From: Chloroflexota bacterium
GTDB taxonomy: Bacteria; Chloroflexota; Anaerolineae; UBA7937; B3-Chlor
DNA length: 62,659 nt
Reading direction: 5' to 3'
Assembly: GCA_030613785.1 (NCBI GenBank)
Contig: JAUWLF010000013.1
Coordinates: 1 to 62,659, forward strand
Made by a program: the position numbers and the translations under genes. Under the pieces are notes generated by a model. It was not told the DNA's origin, did no database searches, and saw only the letters and a list, made by a program, of their open reading frames with translations. Numbering within the stretch: the stretch's first letter is position 1; the number at the start of each line of letters is the position of its first letter. Shown piece by piece: positions 52,912 to 61,662 of this stretch.

Positions 52912-54319
52912 GCTCGTTGCTCCTGGCCAGGAAGGCGAGTACCTCGTCGCGTTGCTGCGGGGACATTCGGCCCCGTCGAGTCAACGTGTGCAGCATCTCC
53001 GTGAGCCTGAGGATCGCATGGAGCTTGTAGCCATCGTGAGCCAGTTCTTGGGTACCGCCCTGTTCGCGGTCCACCAAGACCACCACGTCTTTCACCACCA
53101 GGCCCGCTTCCTCCAGTGGGGCGATGGCTCTCAGCTTGCTGAGTCCGGTGGTGATGAGGTCGTCCAAGACGATCACTCGCTCGCCCTCCTCAAAGCCTCC
53201 CTCGATGCGCCTGCCGGTGCCATACTCCTTGACCTCCTTGCGGGGATAGACCAGGGGCACGTCCATCTCCATGGCCACTGCGGTGCCGATGGGCAGGGCG
53301 GCATAGGGGATGGCGGCGAGGCGGTCGAAACTCAAGGGACGCAGGATCTGCGCGTATGCCTGGGCCACCTTCCTCATGGTCTGGGGGCTGGAGACCAGAA
53401 GGCGCAGATCCAAGTAGATGGGCGAATGCTGGCCGGAGACCAGGGTGAAGTCGCCGAAGCGCACGCAGCCGAGGTCGTAGAGGGCCAGGGTCAGTTGCTC
53501 CTTCAGCGATAGTGGTGGGGTTCTCTCTCTTCGTACCTGGACTTGCTGGCGACCTCGGTTGATGCGGTCGCGCAACTCTGTGGCAGCTTTGCGTGGATGC
53601 TCGCTGTAGATGATGCTGCGGGAGGCATTGATGATCAGCCCCTGACCTTCACCATCGAGGCCAGCCGCCAGTGCCTCCTCCAGGTCGCCCCCTTGAGCGC
53701 CGATTCCTGGCACCAGGATCCAGCCCTGGGGAGCGATGGCGCGTATGCTTCTCAGCGCTTCGGGATAGGTCGCCCCCACCACCAAGGCCAGACCCCATTC
53801 GAGGGCCTTCTGCGCCACGATCTCGTGTAGAGGTCGGCCGTCGCAGATGAGGTCTTGGAAATCACCCGCGCCGGCGTTCGAGGTGTGGCACAGCAGGAAG
53901 ACCCCTTTGTCCTCGTATTCGGCGAAGGGCTGAAGAGCGTCGTGGCCGAGGTAGGGGTTCACCGTCACCGCATCGGCGCCCCAGACCTCGAAGGCGGCGC
54001 GGGCATAGGCCTGGGCGGTGGAGCCGATGTCTCCCCTCTTGGCATCGAGGATCACCGGTATCTTGTGGGGAATGTAGTCTATGGTTTTCTTCAGCGCCTG
54101 GAGCCCGGCTAGACCCTCCGCCTCGTAGAAGGCGATATTAGGCTTATAGGCGCACACCAGATCGCTTGTGGTGTCGATGATACTCTTGTTGAAGGCGAAG
54201 ATAGGATCGGGCTCGGCCAGCAGCGCGGACGGGAATCGGGGTGGATGTGGGTCTAGCCCCACGCAGAGGAGGCTATCGTTCTGCTTGATCAGAGAAGACA
54301 GTTTGTCGAAGAAGCCCAT
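52904..54319 (-). CDS. pyrFE: Orotidine-5'-phosphate decarboxylase / orotate phosphoribosyltransferase fusion
   Basis: A 471-residue bifunctional enzyme for the last two steps of UMP synthesis. Residues 1-265 are PyrF: MGFFDKLSSLIKQNDSLLCVGLDPHP, IPVILDAKRGDIGSTAQAYA (the D.K..D catalytic motif) and WILVPGIGAQGGDLEEAL. Residues 285-470 are PyrE: GCVRFGDFTLVSGQHSPIYLDLR, LVYPRKEVKEYGTG, and VIVLDDLITTGLSKLRAI (PRPP loop; the usual second Gly of TTGGS is Leu here). The order PyrF then PyrE differs from eukaryotic UMPS. The start has a clear GGAGG box (AAAGGAGGTGGGCAAAG). It lies 35 bases after pyrB and overlaps pyrD. Confidence 0.92.
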   Translation of the reverse strand: MGFFDKLSSLIKQNDSLLCVGLDPHPPRFPSALLAEPDPIFAFNKSIIDTTSDLVCAYKPNIAFYEAEGLAGLQALKKTIDYIPHKIPVILDAKRGDIGSTAQAYARAAFEVWGADAVTVNPYLGHDALQPFAEYEDKGVFLLCHTSNAGAGDFQDLICDGRPLHEIVAQKALEWGLALVVGATYPEALRSIRAIAPQGWILVPGIGAQGGDLEEALAAGLDGEGQGLIINASRSIIYSEHPRKAATELRDRINRGRQQVQVRRERTPPLSLKEQLTLALYDLGCVRFGDFTLVSGQHSPIYLDLRLLVSSPQTMRKVAQAYAQILRPLSFDRLAAIPYAALPIGTAVAMEMDVPLVYPRKEVKEYGTGRRIEGGFEEGERVIVLDDLITTGLSKLRAIAPLEEAGLVVKDVVVLVDREQGGTQELAHDGYKLHAILRLTEMLHTLTRRGRMSPQQRDEVLAFLARSNEHE

Positions 54320-54354
54320 CTTTGCCCACCTCCTTTCACGTCGCAGTGGTTGGT

Positions 54355-55350
54355 CTACGCCTTGCCCAGAACCGCTGCGAGAAGAGCCATACGGAGATAC
54401 ATCCCGTTCTCCATCTGGCGGAAATAGGCCGCCCGAGGATCGGAGTCCACAGCGTAGCTGATCTCCCCCACGCGGGGCAGGGGATGCATTACGATCATCT
54501 TCTCTTTGGCGTCCTCCATCAGTTCCGGGGTGAGAACGTAGAGGTCCCTGACCTCCTCGTACTGGGACAGGTCGGCGAAGCGCTCCTTTTGCACGCGGGT
54601 GATGTAGAGAACATCAACGTCGGAGATGATCTCCGACACGTCGTAGGTCTCCGACACGGGTAGGTCGTGGTTCCTGATCTCGTTCATCACGTCGAGGGGT
54701 AGGCGTAGGATCTCAGGGGAGACGAAATTGAATTGCACGTCGTAGAGGCAGAGCAGTCTAGCCAGGGAATGGACGGTCCTACCATATCTGAGGTCGCCCA
54801 CCATGCCGACGTTGAGGCCGTCTACGCGGCCCAGCTCTTCCTCGATGGTGAAGAGGTCGAGCAGAGCCTGGGTGGGGTGCTCCCCCACCCCATCCCCGCC
54901 ATTGATGATGGGCTTTCTTGCATAGTCGGCTGCTATCTGGGCGGAACCCATCTCCGGGTGGCGAATGACGATGATGTCGGCGTAGGATTCCAGAGTACGG
55001 ATGGTGTCTGGGAGAGATTCACCCTTGGAGACGCTGGAGAACTGGACTCCTTGGGTGATGGGTATTACGGTTCCCCCCAGGCGCGACATGGCAGCGATGA
55101 AAGAGGCACTGGTCCGGGTGCTCGGTTCGTAGAAGACGCAGGCCAGCACACTGCCCTTCAACAGGTCGGTTGATCCCACCCTCTTGACGATGGCCCGCAT
55201 CTCTTCGGCCACACCGAAGATGTACTCCAGGTTTTCACGGGTGAACTGGGACACCGAGATGATGTCCTGACTATAGAACCCGTTGTCCAGCTTCGGTGCC
55301 CGCCCTACCTTCTTCCCGTTGTTGGCCGGAGCATTCTGTTTGTCTGTCAT
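54355..55350 (-). CDS. pyrB: Aspartate carbamoyltransferase catalytic chain
   Basis: A 331-residue enzyme that joins carbamoyl phosphate and aspartate at the start of pyrimidine synthesis. The carbamoyl-phosphate loop is [12 protein letters not shown], followed by [58 protein letters not shown] and [15 protein letters not shown]. The length is slightly above the usual 305-310 because of an N-terminal extension ([14 protein letters not shown]). The start at 55,350 has GGGGAGGGGAGG just upstream. It is the first gene of the pyr operon, behind a promoter and terminator. No pyrI regulatory chain is present. Confidence 0.93.
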   Translation of the reverse strand: MTDKQNAPANNGKKVGRAPKLDNGFYSQDIISVSQFTRENLEYIFGVAEEMRAIVKRVGSTDLLKGSVLACVFYEPSTRTSASFIAAMSRLGGTVIPITQGVQFSSVSKGESLPDTIRTLESYADIIVIRHPEMGSAQIAADYARKPIINGGDGVGEHPTQALLDLFTIEEELGRVDGLNVGMVGDLRYGRTVHSLARLLCLYDVQFNFVSPEILRLPLDVMNEIRNHDLPVSETYDVSEIISDVDVLYITRVQKERFADLSQYEEVRDLYVLTPELMEDAKEKMIVMHPLPRVGEISYAVDSDPRAAYFRQMENGMYLRMALLAAVLGKA

Positions 55351-55586
55351 GGACCTCCCCTCCCCTGATAATGGTATTCCCCTCTGCGCGATTCGCATTG
55401 CCGCGGCCGACTGATATCTTGGGAGATGGGCACTCCGGCCTGCCATGCTCGGGGCGCTTCATGTTCGGATGTGTGGTCTTGTGGACGGACCTTCTGTACT
55501 CTGGCACAAAAAAAGGACTCCCTACAGTGAGTCCTCTCCCAGATCCATGCTGTTTGGGTCCTGTGTTGATGTCTCCGACCAGACAT
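55347..55586 (-). other. Possible leader reading frame ahead of pyrB
   Basis: An uninterrupted 79-codon frame starts at an ATG (55,586, about 15 bases after the predicted transcript start) and runs through the leader terminator. It stops at a TGA overlapping the pyrB ATG (ATGA). Translation through the hairpin could in principle couple pyrB expression to pyrimidine level, as with E. coli pyrL. No strong ribosome-binding site precedes the ATG, the composition is unremarkable, and no U-rich pause site lies before the hairpin. The frame may be chance. Confidence 0.3.
55508..55535 (-). terminator. Leader terminator (attenuator) before pyrB
   Basis: On the minus strand AGGACTC...GAGTCCT (seven-base stem, eight-base loop, 55,535-55,514) is followed by seven T residues. 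It lies between the pyrB promoter and start codon, so most transcripts would stop here unless it is prevented from forming. No PyrR-binding consensus was recognised in the 65-base leader before it. Confidence 0.8.
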
Positions 55587-55607
55587 TGTTCTTCTGCCCA
55601 ACCTCTA

Positions 55608-55637
55608 ATTATATCATATCGTGCGAGGATATGCCAA
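55608..55637 (-). promoter_or_regulatory. Promoter of the pyr operon
   Basis: On the minus strand TTGGCA (55,637-55,632) and TATAAT (55,613-55,608) are separated by 18 bases. The start would be near 55,601, about 250 bases before pyrB, leaving room for the attenuator. Confidence 0.7.
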
Positions 55638-55675
55638 ATCCTATTTCTGAGAGTGCAAGAAAAGCCAGCAGCCTC

Positions 55676-55732
55676 ATGCTGCGGCGGGATTTAGAATCCC
55701 GCCGTCCGCTGGATTGCAAATCCAGCGGCAGC
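55676..55732. repeat. Two tandem palindromes
   Basis: GGCGGGATT-TAG-AATCCCGCC (about 55,682-55,702) is followed directly by CCGCTGGATT-GC-AAATCCAGCGG (about 55,706-55,728). Each forms a strong stem. They lie between the HD gene and the pyr promoter, so they could end the HD transcript, or they could be members of a dispersed palindromic repeat family. Confidence 0.6.
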
Positions 55733-55793
55733 CTCGAGAAGCGCTTTTCGACACCGTCTGTTTTTTCCAGTCTCGCGGAGGAGAAACAGGGAC

Positions 55794-56579
55794 TCAGAGG
55801 GCATACCACTCAATCAACCTCTTTTCGGCCTCTCCCTCGATGTGGGCCACGACTTCTACATAGGGGGCGATGCTCGAATTGCTCAGCTTCCGCCGCAACA
55901 GCTCATCCACCTGGTAGATGCCCGCGGAGTTGCTCATCTTGATCTCCACACGTACGGGCTTCTCCTTCCCGGGGGAGAGTTCCACCTTGTCCACCGCCGC
56001 GGCGGAGACGGAATGGATGTTCGTCACTCCTGCCTCGAAGGGGATGCGCGAGCGGCCCCGCGTCATGTCCAATGCATCTGCCACCTTGAGTACTCCTGCC
56101 TCGATGGTGAGGCAACTCTGGTCCCAGTGATGGGCGCTGATGGCGTGCAGAATCTCCGAGACCATGATCGTTCGCTGCTGCACGTCATAGAGGCCGTCGA
56201 GCAACTCCTTGGCCTTTGGGTTGGCCAGGACGATGGAGTAGACCTCGTGATCGTCTCGGTGGACGGACATGCCGAGGTCGTGGAGGCACGCGGCCAATAC
56301 GACTATAACCTCCGCGTCCTCTGGAGTGAGACCGTAGTGCGTGACCACACTCATCTCGACGCCCGCATGGGAAAGCATCCGCACTAGTTTGAGGGCCATA
56401 TTGGCCACGATCTTGATGTGTACTGGCCCATGGTCGCTGATGTGGGAGCGGTCTACGGCGTTGATGTTGACACAACGCCATAGCTGGAGGAGTTCCTCGT
56501 CCTGATTGATCCTCTCGACGATCTGCTGGAGCACCTGGTTCTGTCGAGCTGGAAGTCTGAAAACTGTCTGCGGACACAT
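55794..56579 (-). CDS. HD-domain phosphohydrolase-like protein
   Basis: A 261-residue protein with the metal-binding HD pattern: DHGPVHIKIVANMALKLVRML (His of motif 1) and VLAACLHDLGMSVHRDDHE (the HD pair), then AISAHHWDQ (later His) and VLKVADALDMTRGRSRIPFEAG (Asp). Members cleave phosphate esters of nucleotides or signal molecules. The C-terminal 80 residues (VDKVELSPGKEKPVRVEIKM, then YVEVVAHIEGEAEKRLI) form a separate alpha/beta part that could sense a ligand. The start at 56,579 (MCPQTVFRLPARQ) is chosen because upstream codons in frame are not protein-like. It is divergent from the four-CNB gene, with the strong promoter of that gene between them. Confidence 0.8.
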   Translation of the reverse strand: MCPQTVFRLPARQNQVLQQIVERINQDEELLQLWRCVNINAVDRSHISDHGPVHIKIVANMALKLVRMLSHAGVEMSVVTHYGLTPEDAEVIVVLAACLHDLGMSVHRDDHEVYSIVLANPKAKELLDGLYDVQQRTIMVSEILHAISAHHWDQSCLTIEAGVLKVADALDMTRGRSRIPFEAGVTNIHSVSAAAVDKVELSPGKEKPVRVEIKMSNSAGIYQVDELLRRKLSNSSIAPYVEVVAHIEGEAEKRLIEWYAL

Positions 56580-56892
56580 CTTGGTTCTATCCCTTCGTGC
56601 CCAACTCCGAGTCGTATGGGCTCGTCTATGTTCTCTCTTGGCTGAGGCTGTCCATCGCGTGTGCGGTGGTGTCCCCGTCGTGTTGAGGATTCGTAACTCT
56701 GTTGGGGGTATTATATCATTCTTTGGAACATGGCAGCAAAAGGGGCCCGGGCCTTCGGGTTGAGTTTGGGGACGGTTTTCCTGACCGTCACGGAATGGTC
56801 GGCCGAGCATCGCGCGTGGCGGTCGCGACCAGTTATGGGGCCGAAGCAAAACGCTCGCGGTTTGGACAGCGCATCGTCAGGAGATCCTGAAT

Positions 56893-56920
56893 TTGACATT
56901 TGCCGCGATGGTGGTATAAT
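56893..56920 (+). promoter_or_regulatory. Very strong promoter for the four-CNB gene
   Basis: Perfect TTGACA (56,893-56,898) and perfect TATAAT (56,915-56,920) with a 16-base spacer. The start would be near 56,927, about 60 bases before the ATG. The remaining 310 bases upstream to the HD gene show no other feature. Confidence 0.85.
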
Positions 56921-56985
56921 ACGGGTTAATTCATTCTGTAGACCTCTCCGTCTTAGCCGATATGTAGAGGTGAAAGGGAGACAAT

Positions 56986-59646
56986 ATGGACAAATGGCAT
57001 CTCGAATCGCCCCTCTTCTCTGCCCTAACGGAGGAAGAGAGGCGTAGCATATCCGCCGAGATGCAGCTCGGGGCTTACCAGCAGGGCCAAAGCATCACTG
57101 TGGAAGGTGCTCCCAGCGACGCGATGTATTTCGTGGAATCGGGTTGGGTCAGCATCTTCTCGGAGCAGGCCGGTAAGAGGGCCATGTTGGCCAATCTGGG
57201 GTCCGGCAGTGTACTGGGAGACGTGGACGTGCTGCTGGACAGGCCCCATTCCACGCCCGCTGAGGCCGCCTCTGAGGTGAAGCTCTGGTCTCTGAGCAAG
57301 TCGGCCTTGTTGGACCTCATGGTCAGGCAGCCCATGATCGGAATCAAGTTGAGCCTGGCAGTGGGGTCCAAGGTGGTTCAGGTGACCCAGTATCTGGCGG
57401 ATCATCGCCTACGTGATATCCCCTTTTTCACCCAGCTTTCGAGGGAGATTCTGCTGGGCCTGGCGGAGAGGCTGGAGCTAAAGACCTACCAAAGAGGAGA
57501 CACAATCTGCTGGCTGGGCGAACCCGGCGAGGCGATGTACATCATCGAGTCGGGGGAGGTGCAGGTAGTCCTAGCGCCAGAAAGCGATGAGGTTTCGATG
57601 CCGTTGAAGGAGGGAGACCTCCTGGGGGAGATGGCGTTGCTGGCCCACAAGCCGTACGCGGCAACGTATCGCGTGTCCGACGAGGCTATACTGTGGGGGC
57701 TGTTCCGCGCTGACTTCGATGAACTGGTGGCGGAGTACCCCGCAGTCCGTCAGGCGTTATCCCGCGCTTTGAGTCAGCATCTGAGCCCTGAAGACCGGGC
57801 GATGGCGGAGCAGCGGCTGGAGACGATACCTTTGTTCTCCGACTTGCCCCCCAACGTGTTATCGAGTGTTGGCCAGCGGCTGGTGCTGCAACACTACCCG
57901 CAGGGAGAGATGGTCTTCTCGCAGGGAGACCCCGGCGACAGTTTGTATGTCATTGAGATGGGCGAGGTGAAGTTGGCCTCGGAGACGCCAACCGGGGAGG
58001 CAACGGTAGCGTGGTTGGAAGCCGGCGACGCCTTTGGTGAGATGGCTCTTCTCACCGGCAAGACCCGCTCGGTGAAGTGCCAGGCTATGGCGGACACCAA
58101 CCTGTGGGTATTGTACAAGAACGACTACGACGACTTGATGGTGGAGCACCCTTCCCTCAGCATCGCTCTGGGCAAAGTGCTCAGTGAGAGACTGACCTCG
58201 GGCTTCCGGGAGAGTCGCCCCAGGGCCACGCCGACCAGGATGAGGGGGATGCCCTTGCTGGCCGAGCTGACGGACACTGAGTTGGAGGATGTCAGCCGGC
58301 GGTTGGAGCCGGTCGAACGCGAGGCCGGCGAGACAGTTTTCGCCCAGGGAGAAGTGGGCGACAGGATGTACTTCATCGAGTCAGGTCAGGTGCAAGTACG
58401 CGCCCAAACAGTGGACGGGCGCACCACACTAACTGAGTTGGGGGCGGGGGCGCTGGTGGGTGAGATGGCCCTGCTGACCGGGAAGCCCCGCACGGCGACC
58501 GCGCAAGCGGTCACCGACGTGCAGCTCTGGGCTCTGGAGAAGGACGACTTCGATGAGCTGACCCACAAGTACCCTCGGTTCGTTCTGGCCATCACGCGAG
58601 CCCTCAGCGACCGAATTGAGGCCACTTCGGTGGTGGAGGCAGCGCCCGCCAAACCCAAGAAGGTCGTCCCGGCCAAGACAGTCGAGCCAGCAGTCAAGCC
58701 TAGGAGGGGTCCGAGGAAGCCACCGGTGACCCAGGCCCTCAGCAGCAGTCTGCAGGGCGCAGTCACCTGGCTGGTCAACCGAAGCACTGGGGCCAAGCTG
58801 CGGCTGGCGGTCGTCGGTTTTCTCTTTATCTGGCTTTGCGGTATTGCCTTTCCCGCCACCGTCATCTCGTCGGTACCTCTCGAGGCGAGTGATGTGATGG
58901 CCGTTCTGGGGACGCCGGAACCGACAGAGATACCTCCCGCGGAGGTGGTGCCTGCGGCGCAGATGGAGACCCCGGTGCCGACCTACACGCCGACGCCCAC
59001 TGAGACGCCGGCAGCGATACCCAACGAGCCGTCGGGCGCTGAGACACCCGTGACATTGGCGCTGGTGCCGACGGATACGCCGATGCCGGTACCTCCCGCC
59101 TCAACACCGACGCCGGTTCCGCCTACCCCGCCGCGTTCGGCGCCCACACCTACACCACCTGCTGCGGAGGGTGCGGCGGCCAATGTGATGGGGGCGGGGA
59201 GGGCCTCGGCGCCGGAGGTGAGGGTGGTAGACATGGATGGGCGGCCACGCGATCTGGCCTGGGCTCAAGCGAAGTATGGCTCCTGGGTGGAGTTTGCCCA
59301 ATGTGTGGGAGGGACTTGTTACCGCCTCGTAGAACTGAGGGAGAGATCGGGTCCTTCCAATATCGACATCTGGGTGCAGGACGAGAACGGGAATCCACTG
59401 CCCAACGTGATGGTACGTGTGGATTGGCCTGGAGGTGAGTGGCCCCATCCCACCAACACAGAGGGCAAGGTAGGATTCGGTATGGGCATGGGCTCCTATA
59501 TCCACGATTGCCGCGTGGGAGGTCCTCATACGATTCAAGTGGTGGGCGAATACCCCTCAGACGAAGCCAGGAACTTCGGCATGCTGGCGGGAACACCTCA
59601 TGATCACCTGGACCTGGTATTCCAACTTGTCCGCGGCGCGTTCTAA
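56986..59646 (+). CDS. Four cyclic-nucleotide-binding-type domains, one membrane helix and an outer domain
   Basis: An 886-residue protein of unusual layout. Four CNB domains run in tandem at about residues 5-130, 140-265, 275-400 and 410-545. Each starts PLFSALTEEE, IPFFTQLSRE, IPLFSDLPPN or MPLLAELTDT and contains a phosphate-binding-cassette stretch. CNB 3 (FGEMALLTGKTRSVKCQA) and CNB 4 (VGEMALLTGKPRTATAQA) keep the Glu and Arg needed for cAMP/cGMP-like ligands; CNB 1 has VLGDVDVLLDRPHST and CNB 2 has LGEMALLAHKPYAATYR, both less canonical. A basic linker leads to one helix at about 604-626 (KLRLAVVGFLFIWLCGIAF). A Thr/Pro-rich stalk (650-735) and an outer beta domain (740-886: NIDIWVQDENGNPLPNVMVR, IHDCRVGGPHTIQVVGEYPS) follow. 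The start has a GGGAGAC box. It may sense a cytoplasmic nucleotide and signal outward. Confidence 0.85.
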   Translation: MDKWHLESPLFSALTEEERRSISAEMQLGAYQQGQSITVEGAPSDAMYFVESGWVSIFSEQAGKRAMLANLGSGSVLGDVDVLLDRPHSTPAEAASEVKLWSLSKSALLDLMVRQPMIGIKLSLAVGSKVVQVTQYLADHRLRDIPFFTQLSREILLGLAERLELKTYQRGDTICWLGEPGEAMYIIESGEVQVVLAPESDEVSMPLKEGDLLGEMALLAHKPYAATYRVSDEAILWGLFRADFDELVAEYPAVRQALSRALSQHLSPEDRAMAEQRLETIPLFSDLPPNVLSSVGQRLVLQHYPQGEMVFSQGDPGDSLYVIEMGEVKLASETPTGEATVAWLEAGDAFGEMALLTGKTRSVKCQAMADTNLWVLYKNDYDDLMVEHPSLSIALGKVLSERLTSGFRESRPRATPTRMRGMPLLAELTDTELEDVSRRLEPVEREAGETVFAQGEVGDRMYFIESGQVQVRAQTVDGRTTLTELGAGALVGEMALLTGKPRTATAQAVTDVQLWALEKDDFDELTHKYPRFVLAITRALSDRIEATSVVEAAPAKPKKVVPAKTVEPAVKPRRGPRKPPVTQALSSSLQGAVTWLVNRSTGAKLRLAVVGFLFIWLCGIAFPATVISSVPLEASDVMAVLGTPEPTEIPPAEVVPAAQMETPVPTYTPTPTETPAAIPNEPSGAETPVTLALVPTDTPMPVPPASTPTPVPPTPPRSAPTPTPPAAEGAAANVMGAGRASAPEVRVVDMDGRPRDLAWAQAKYGSWVEFAQCVGGTCYRLVELRERSGPSNIDIWVQDENGNPLPNVMVRVDWPGGEWPHPTNTEGKVGFGMGMGSYIHDCRVGGPHTIQVVGEYPSDEARNFGMLAGTPHDHLDLVFQLVRGAF

Positions 59647-59673
59647 GAGCTGTCTCCGTGCGGTGTGAAAAAG

Positions 59674-59693
59674 GGGAGGGCCTTGGCCCTCCC
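59674..59693 (+). terminator. Hairpin after the four-CNB gene
   Basis: GGGAGGGCC (59,674-59,682) pairs with GGCCCTCCC (59,685-59,693). It is preceded by A5 and followed by TATCTAGTT, so it is a weak plus-strand terminator; the A-run would act as a T-run for the minus strand. Confidence 0.5.
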
Positions 59694-59730
59694 TATCTAG
59701 TTGCCTCTAGGATAGTGGAAAGGAGCGGGA

Positions 59731-60837
59731 ATGGCTGAGAAGGTTACCTTTAGTGTCATCAAGGCTGATGTGGGAGGCTATGTGGGCCACTCCAGCATGC
59801 ATCCGGCCTTGATCGAGGAGGCGGAGGAGAAGCTGGGGGACGCCAAGCGGGAGGGGACCCTGATTGACTTCCACGTCACGCGGGTAGGTGACGACCTGGA
59901 GCTGATCATGACCCACCGCAAGGGTGAGGACAACGCCGAGATCCACCAACTGGCCTGGGATGTCTTTCTAGCAGCGACGGAAGTGGCCAAGAGCTTGAAG
60001 CTCTACGGCGCCGGACAGGACCTGCTGAGCGATGCCTTCTCGGGCAACGTCAAGGGCATGGGACCTGGTGTGGCAGAGATGGAGTTCGAGGAGCGCGAAT
60101 CTGAGCCGATCTTGGTGTTCATGGCGGACAAGACTTCCGCCGGGGCCTGGAATATGCCTCTGGTGAAGATGTTCGCTGATCCGTTTACCACCATCGGGCT
60201 TGTGATCTCTCCAGTCATGCACGAGGGTTTCAGGTTTGAGGTCCATGACGCACTGGAGAGCAAGAGGATCTACTTCGACTGCCCCGACGAACTGTATGAT
60301 ATGCTGGTCTTCATTGGTGCACCAGCACGGTACATGATCAAGGGGGTCCAGCACAGGGGAACGGGCGAAGTGGGCGCTGTGTCCTCAACTCAACGTCTGA
60401 GCCTCATCGCTGGAAGGTACGTGGGCAAGGATGACCCGGTGCTGGTCGTGCGCTGTCAGGGGGCTTTCCCTGCGGTGGGAGAGGTGCTGGAGCCCTTCGC
60501 CTTCCCACACTTGGTGGAGGGCTGGATGCGCGGCTCCCATCACGGGCCGCTGATGCCCGTCTCTGTCCCACAGAGCAACCCCAGCCGATTCGATGGCCCG
60601 CCGCGGGTGGTCTGCCTTGGCTTCCAGTTGTGCAATGGTTCGCTGGTAGGCCCCCGTGACATGTTCGACGACGTGAGCTTCGACGAGACTCGGCGTCAGG
60701 CTAACGTCGCCGGGGAGTATCTGCGACGTCATGGTCCGTTCGAGCCTCACCGTCTGCCGCTGGACGAGATGGAATACACGACCATGCCGCAGGTGGCGAA
60801 GAGGCTGGAAGGGCGCTTCGAAGACCTGGAGGAGTAG
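59731..60837 (+). CDS. Fructose-1,6-bisphosphate aldolase/phosphatase
   Basis: A 368-residue bifunctional gluconeogenic enzyme of the archaeal/thermophile FBPA/P family. It condenses triose phosphates to fructose 1,6-bisphosphate and then removes phosphate. Metal-site residues appear in IKADVGGYVGHSSMHP (Asp-13, His-20) and VGDDLELIMTH. The Schiff-base Lys with its Tyr is in PARYMIKGVQ (Tyr and Lys three apart). MADKTSAGAWNMPLVKMFADPF is a further family stretch. The length is typical. GGAAAGGAG precedes the ATG. The presence of this enzyme suggests gluconeogenesis by the bifunctional route and a thermophilic or anaerobic ancestry. It stands alone, 84 bases after the four-CNB gene. Confidence 0.92.
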   Translation: MAEKVTFSVIKADVGGYVGHSSMHPALIEEAEEKLGDAKREGTLIDFHVTRVGDDLELIMTHRKGEDNAEIHQLAWDVFLAATEVAKSLKLYGAGQDLLSDAFSGNVKGMGPGVAEMEFEERESEPILVFMADKTSAGAWNMPLVKMFADPFTTIGLVISPVMHEGFRFEVHDALESKRIYFDCPDELYDMLVFIGAPARYMIKGVQHRGTGEVGAVSSTQRLSLIAGRYVGKDDPVLVVRCQGAFPAVGEVLEPFAFPHLVEGWMRGSHHGPLMPVSVPQSNPSRFDGPPRVVCLGFQLCNGSLVGPRDMFDDVSFDETRRQANVAGEYLRRHGPFEPHRLPLDEMEYTTMPQVAKRLEGRFEDLEE

Positions 60838-61113
60838 CAGGCTCGGATTGGGGCACCTGTCGTTGGTGTCTGGGTCGAAGCCTGCCGTAGCCATCTGGAG
60901 AAGGCCTGACCAAGAAGGCGCGCCAAGCTCTCTTCGCTGCGTTCAGGGCCTCTTGAGCGTGCGACAGAGCACCTGGCAGAGGTAGAACACGGGAGCAGTT
61001 GCGGCGGAGAGACTGCTCCCCACGTCTATTGAGGCTGAGTCACCAGTCCTGCTGGCAGTGCTGTAGGGCTTGTCCACGGGACAGAGGCGGCGAGTTCGGT
61101 GCGCCCCGCACAC
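60838..61113. other. Gap with one hairpin
   Basis: No gene. A hairpin GGGAGCAGT (60,991-60,999) with ACTGCTCCC (61,012-61,020) lies between the convergent FBP aldolase/phosphatase and DUF3795 genes, with no T-run. It may be a bidirectional terminator element. Confidence 0.4.
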
Positions 61114-61455
61114 CTAGAGCCCGGCACGGATCGCTTCCAGCTTCGCTTTGGCCTCTGGTGCCATCTGGAAGACAACCGTCAGCTTGTCACAAGGGAAGTC
61201 ATCGCAGTAGGCGCAGTTCTGCATCCCTCTGACGATGGCGCAGGCACGGGCCTGACAGTCTGAGCAGAACAGCGAGTACTGGGTGTGGCCTGGCAGGCAG
61301 CCGTCGCATACGATGTGTTCAGGCTTGACCTGTAGGTTTTCGCTGGACCACATCTCCGCGACTCGCTGGAGTTCCTGTGCATCGTCCCTCTGGGTGGCGA
61401 GATAGGCAGGACACTCCGTGCACGTGATGCCGCAGTAGGCGATCATTTCCTCCAC
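61114..61455 (-). CDS. DUF3795 protein, copy 1
   Basis: A 113-residue protein with the DUF3795 cysteine pattern: AYCGITCTECPAYLAT, then IVCDGCLPGH, FCSDCQARACA and CAYCDDFPCDKL. The ten or so cysteines could bind zinc or an iron-sulphur cluster. No function is established for the family. It is closely similar to the neighbour at 61,663-62,013 and so is a tandem duplicate. The start has the GGAGGAAACAC box upstream on the minus strand. The C-terminus (EAKAKLEAIRAGL) is shared with the copy. Confidence 0.85.
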   Translation of the reverse strand: MEEMIAYCGITCTECPAYLATQRDDAQELQRVAEMWSSENLQVKPEHIVCDGCLPGHTQYSLFCSDCQARACAIVRGMQNCAYCDDFPCDKLTVVFQMAPEAKAKLEAIRAGL

Positions 61456-61662
61456 AATGTGTTTCCTCCTTCATCGGCGACGCAAACCTTGTGCGCAAGG
61501 AGCATCGGATGTGCGAGCCAATCAGCCGGCCCCACTATGTGAGTGGTACCCTGGCACGTCAAAGCACTCTCCGGAGGTTACCTTTCAATAGGGGTGGGTT
61601 GCGTCTGTGCAAAGACTCGCGCGATGCGTTATTCCGACCGGACTGGACCGGCGGCTAGGAGC

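Noticed and set aside
52226-53512. A 428-codon plus-strand frame opposite pyrD and pyrFE
   Set aside because: The minus strand encodes unmistakable PyrD and PyrF/PyrE motifs. The plus frame is a product of high GC and codon bias.
25417-59646. Homology between the outer domains of the stalk protein at 25,417 and the CNB protein
   Set aside because: Both are beta-rich with a late Cys, but the motifs do not line up well enough to claim one family.
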